From Marivita sp041725935 (GTDB lineage: Bacteria; Pseudomonadota; Alphaproteobacteria; Rhodobacterales; Rhodobacteraceae): a DNA stretch of 64,000 bases. Each line of letters starts with the position of its first letter. The stretch's first letter is position 1. A program made the translations under genes and the position numbers. The stretch covers positions 186,001-250,000 of the forward strand of contig JBGRQD010000003.1 in assembly GCA_041725935.1 (NCBI GenBank), read 5' to 3'. Below are positions 61,298 to 64,000 of the stretch, in pieces. The notes under the pieces were generated by a model. That model was not told the DNA's origin. It worked only from the letters and a program-made list of their open reading frames with translations, and made no database searches.

Positions 61298-62116
61298 ATG
61301 AGCGAAGAGATCGGGGTCGTCGTCACCGGAGTGTCGGGACGGATGGGGCAGATGCTGGTGAACGAAATTGCCAAACACCCAAGGATGTATCTTGCCGGTG
61401 CGGTCGAACGCGACGGCCATGACTGGGTGGGCAAGGATGTCGGCACAGCCATGGGGGGCGCGGCCAACGGTGTGATCGTGGCCGATGATCCGCTGGATTG
61501 CTTCGCCCGCGCGCAGGCGGTGATCGACTTTACCGCCCCTGCTGCGACCGTGGCCTTTGCCGAACTGGCCGCACAGGCGCGCGCTGTGCATGTGATCGGC
61601 ACCACCGGCCTGTCCGACGGTGACCTGACCAAGATCAAGGCCGCCGCCCGCCATGCCGTTGTGGTGCGTGCAGGCAACATGAGCCTCGGGGTCAACCTGC
61701 TGACCGTGCTGACCCGCAAGGTCGCTGCGGCGCTGGATGCCGATTACGATATCGAGGTGATCGAATACCACCACAACAAAAAGGTGGATGCGCCCTCCGG
61801 CACCGCCCTGATGTTGGGCGAAGCCGCTGCTGAAGGGCGCGGCGTCGATCTGCGCGATGTGTCAGACCGCGGGCGCGATGGCCTGACCGGAGCCCGGACG
61901 CGCGGCGATATCGGTTTCAGCGCCATTCGCTGTGGCGATATCGTGGGTGAGCATGACGTGATGTTCGCCGCTGAAGGCGAACGCATCATCCTGCGCCATA
62001 TCGCCAGCGACCGCGCGCTTTTTGCCCGAGGAGCTTTAAAGGCCGCGCTCTGGGGGCAGGACAAGGCACCGGGCGAATATGATATGTTGGACGTTCTGGG
62101 GCTGTCTGACGGCTGA
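61298..62116 (+). CDS. dapB: 4-hydroxy-tetrahydrodipicolinate reductase
   Basis: A 272-residue DapB for lysine and diaminopimelate synthesis. The NAD(P)-binding GVSGRMGQML is near 12-21, and the signature EYHHNKKVDAPSGTAL near 151 holds the catalytic His-His pair and Lys. GGAG lies seven bases before the ATG at 61298; the open frame before it overlaps rbfA and is not coding. Confidence 0.96.
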   Translation: MSEEIGVVVTGVSGRMGQMLVNEIAKHPRMYLAGAVERDGHDWVGKDVGTAMGGAANGVIVADDPLDCFARAQAVIDFTAPAATVAFAELAAQARAVHVIGTTGLSDGDLTKIKAAARHAVVVRAGNMSLGVNLLTVLTRKVAAALDADYDIEVIEYHHNKKVDAPSGTALMLGEAAAEGRGVDLRDVSDRGRDGLTGARTRGDIGFSAIRCGDIVGEHDVMFAAEGERIILRHIASDRALFARGALKAALWGQDKAPGEYDMLDVLGLSDG

Positions 62117-62200
62117 TCGCATCACATTAGTCGGGAACAACTTGATCCGATCGGGCATTTCCAACGTAATCTAAATAAAACCATTTGTTCGGAGGTTCCC

Positions 62201-62560
62201 GTGTTCATTCGCATTTCAGCCATTGTTGCCGCCGCTACCCTGCTTTTTCCGCATGTCGCTGCGGCAGAGTTGAAGCGGGTCGAGAATAAATCCGAATTCG
62301 TATCTCTAATACAGGGCAAGACATTGTCTAGACCGCTTGTGCGGTTGAACGTGACTGCGGATGGCAAGATCACCGGCCGCGGAGCGACGTGGGATGTCAC
62401 CGGCTCTTGGGATTGGAAAAACGGTTTTTTCTGCCGTGATCTGAACTGGGGCGGCGACGAGCTTGGCTACAATTGTCAGGCTGTTTTGGCCAATGGGTCC
62501 GAAGTCCGGTTCATCGCTGACCAAGGCGCGGGGGACGCGGCTGATTTCCGTCTGCGCTGA
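62201..62560 (+). CDS. Small hypothetical periplasmic protein
   Basis: A 119-residue protein starting GTG with GGAGG five bases upstream. A signal peptide (about 1-22, AAA-EL) precedes a compact domain with two cysteines (FCRDLNWGGDELGYNCQ) that could form a disulfide. Related proteins are common in Rhodobacteraceae; function is unknown. Confidence 0.7.
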   Translation: MFIRISAIVAAATLLFPHVAAAELKRVENKSEFVSLIQGKTLSRPLVRLNVTADGKITGRGATWDVTGSWDWKNGFFCRDLNWGGDELGYNCQAVLANGSEVRFIADQGAGDAADFRLR

Positions 62561-62563
62561 CGC

Positions 62564-62746
62564 TCAGAAATCAATCGCCAGACCGCCCTTTTCCCAATCA
62601 CCATAGCGCACGGGTTCAGGCCCATCGCGTCCACCCAGTTCTTTCGGGAGCGGCTTTTCCGCTTCAGCCTTCTTGCGACGTTCCTCGGCTTCGGCCAAGG
62701 CACGCTGAGCAGCGGGGGGCAAGTCTTTCGGTATCTCGGAACTCAT
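62564..62746 (-). CDS. DUF1674 protein (SdhAF4-like)
   Basis: A 60-residue protein with the family C-terminus ELGGRDGPEPVRYGDWEKGG (about 35-54) followed by IDF. In eukaryotes SdhAF4 helps assemble flavinylated succinate dehydrogenase; a similar role here is inferred. The ATG at 62746 is used; the frame is open further upstream into the rsmB leader. Confidence 0.9.
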   Translation of the reverse strand: MSSEIPKDLPPAAQRALAEAEERRKKAEAEKPLPKELGGRDGPEPVRYGDWEKGGLAIDF

Positions 62747-62826
62747 CGCGGTCTTCCATATCGTTCCCTTCTGATATACGTGCCCTCCGGTCCGGGACAA
62801 CCCCGGCCTGTAATCAGGAGTGCCCT

Positions 62827-64000
62827 TTGCCTGCACCCGCATCACCCCGCCTTGTCGCGCTGGACGGTCTCAGCCAGATCATCGGCGAAGGACGCATGCT
62901 GTCAGAGATCACCAGCGATCCCGTCTGGCAGGACCTGACGCCACCCGAACGCGCAACGGCCCAGCGGTTGATCACAGAAACCCTGCGATATCTTGGCCGC
63001 GCGGATCATTTGCTCGCGCCGCATTTGCAACGCCAGCCTCCCTTGCGCGTGATGAACCTGCTGCGCATGGCGACGGTCGAGTTGAACACGGGCGGTGCTG
63101 CGCATGGCGTGGTGAACGAAGCGGTGAAGCTTGCGGGCCGCAACAAGAAGACCGCACCGATGAAGGGTCTGGTCAACGCCGTGCTGCGCCGTGTGACCGA
63201 ACAGGCGCCCGAAGCATGGGACGACGCGCCGGATACGCTGCTGCCGAAATGGCTGCGCCCGAAGCTTGCCAAGGCCTGGAGCAAACCTGTCGTGGAGCAG
63301 ATCGAACGCGCCCATGCCGTTCCGCCGCCGGTTGATCTTTCGGTCAAATCCGATCCCGCTGGCTGGGCGGATAAACTTGAAGGTACACTCTTGCCGACGG
63401 GTTCCGTGCGTTTGTCCGCACGGGGGCAGCTTTCGGCACTGCCGGGCTTCGAGAGCGGCGATTGGTGGGTGCAGGACGCCGCAGCTGCGCTGCCGGTTCA
63501 GCTTTTCGGTGATGTGGCGGGCAAACGGGTGCTCGACATCTGCGCCGCCCCCGGTGGCAAGACGATGCAACTGGCTGCCAAGGGGGCGGATGTCACCGCG
63601 CTGGATATTTCCGAGGCGCGCATGGTGCGCCTGACCGAAAACCTGACCCGCACCGGGCTGCCCGCGAAAACCGTTGTCGCGGATGCGCTGACTTACGAGG
63701 ACGGTCTCTTCGATGCTGTCTTGCTGGACGCGCCCTGTTCGGCCACTGGCACGATCCGACGGCATCCCGACCTGCCATACGTCAAGTCGCAGACCGGTAT
63801 CGACGATCTCATCAAGCTCCAGCGCGCGATGCTGAGCCGTGCGGTTGGGCACCTCAAACCGTACGGAACCCTGGTCTATTGCACCTGCAGCCTGCTGCGC
63901 GAGGAAGGCGAGGACCAGATCAAATGGCTTCTGTCGCAGACCGACGCTGTCGAGATGCAAGCGCCTGTTGCGCCGGGCCTCGATCCCGACTGGATCAGCC
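62827..64000 (+). CDS. rsmB: 16S rRNA (cytosine-967-C5)-methyltransferase, cut by window edge
   Basis: The first 391 codons are present. An N-terminal NusB-like RNA-binding domain (about 1-140, with 'LRVMNLLRMATVEL' and MKGLVNAVLRRV) precedes an RsmB/Fmu methyltransferase domain with SAM motif CAAPGGKT (about 239), LDAPCSATGTIRRHPD and the catalytic-Cys block YCTCSLLREEGE. The start is a TTG at 62827 with AGGAG six bases upstream; there is no upstream ATG in frame with protein-like sequence. Confidence 0.9.
   Translation, partial: MPAPASPRLVALDGLSQIIGEGRMLSEITSDPVWQDLTPPERATAQRLITETLRYLGRADHLLAPHLQRQPPLRVMNLLRMATVELNTGGAAHGVVNEAVKLAGRNKKTAPMKGLVNAVLRRVTEQAPEAWDDAPDTLLPKWLRPKLAKAWSKPVVEQIERAHAVPPPVDLSVKSDPAGWADKLEGTLLPTGSVRLSARGQLSALPGFESGDWWVQDAAAALPVQLFGDVAGKRVLDICAAPGGKTMQLAAKGADVTALDISEARMVRLTENLTRTGLPAKTVVADALTYEDGLFDAVLLDAPCSATGTIRRHPDLPYVKSQTGIDDLIKLQRAMLSRAVGHLKPYGTLVYCTCSLLREEGEDQIKWLLSQTDAVEMQAPVAPGLDPDWIS

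Noticed and set aside
1..64000. CRISPR arrays, insertion sequences, prophage or integrative elements
   Set aside because: No spaced direct repeats, transposase, integrase or phage genes were seen, and gene content is uniformly chromosomal.

Overview
The window is a gene-dense chromosomal segment of a GC-rich alphaproteobacterium. Gene content and synteny point to the Roseobacter group of the Rhodobacteraceae: beta-1,6-GlcNAc-transferase-like proteins with lineage-typical C-terminal extensions, a DUF1285 protein, an OmpA/PBP fusion, the lptCAB-hpf-ptsN order without rpoN, and a rimP-nusA-ylxR-infB operon. No rRNA, tRNA, CRISPR array, insertion sequence or prophage was seen. Nearly all of the DNA is coding; the only gap above 300 bases is 17022-17930.

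Layout. 1-1851: MoxR/DUF58 pair and a DUF1285 protein. 1879-2685: a solitary PstB-like ATPase. 2800-5719: a carbohydrate-type sulfotransferase divergent from a GlcNAc-transferase, then a HIT protein. 5771-8094: an ABC ATPase, a zinc-ribbon protein, a membrane protein and a secreted protein. 8248-14875: a repair-rich block (polA, YcaQ-like glycosylase, adenosine-kinase-type sugar kinase, nth, AraC-HTH/Ogt fusion). 14990-17021: OmpA lipoprotein, FMN reductase, ExoY-like sugar transferase. 17931-21690: rnd, lptC-lptA-lptB, hpf, ptsN. 21703-31172: a polysaccharide/glycan region (tandem sulfotransferase-fold protein, second GlcNAc-transferase, three further glycosyltransferases, galU, cysQ and an ABC-2 export permease). 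31173-35979: alkB, then dnaK-dnaJ behind a clear heat-shock promoter, then radC. 35988-41366: a PBP-OmpA fusion, a secA-linked envelope protein and secA. 41542-44270: parvulin, argJ, mutT and a 44-codon gene. 44352-49790: rimP-nusA-ylxR-infB (minus strand). 49970-55844: tamA-tamB. 56036-60843: small secreted proteins, a membrane-anchored winged-helix candidate, an IMPase-family phosphatase, pmbA and a NAGPA-like protein. 60818-64000: rbfA, dapB, small genes and the start of rsmB.

Themes. The envelope is the dominant job: LPS export (LptABC), outer-membrane assembly (TamAB, parvulin, SecA), OmpA proteins and surface glycans. Two GlcNAc-transferase paralogues sit beside two different sulfotransferase-fold proteins, and a PAP phosphatase (cysQ) is embedded in the second glycan cluster. 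Together they suggest a sulfated, GlcNAc-branched surface glycan pathway, which is the most interesting hypothesis here. The second strong regulatory observation is a promoter plus a perfect intrinsic terminator in the leader of rimP-nusA-infB, which looks like a transcription attenuator.
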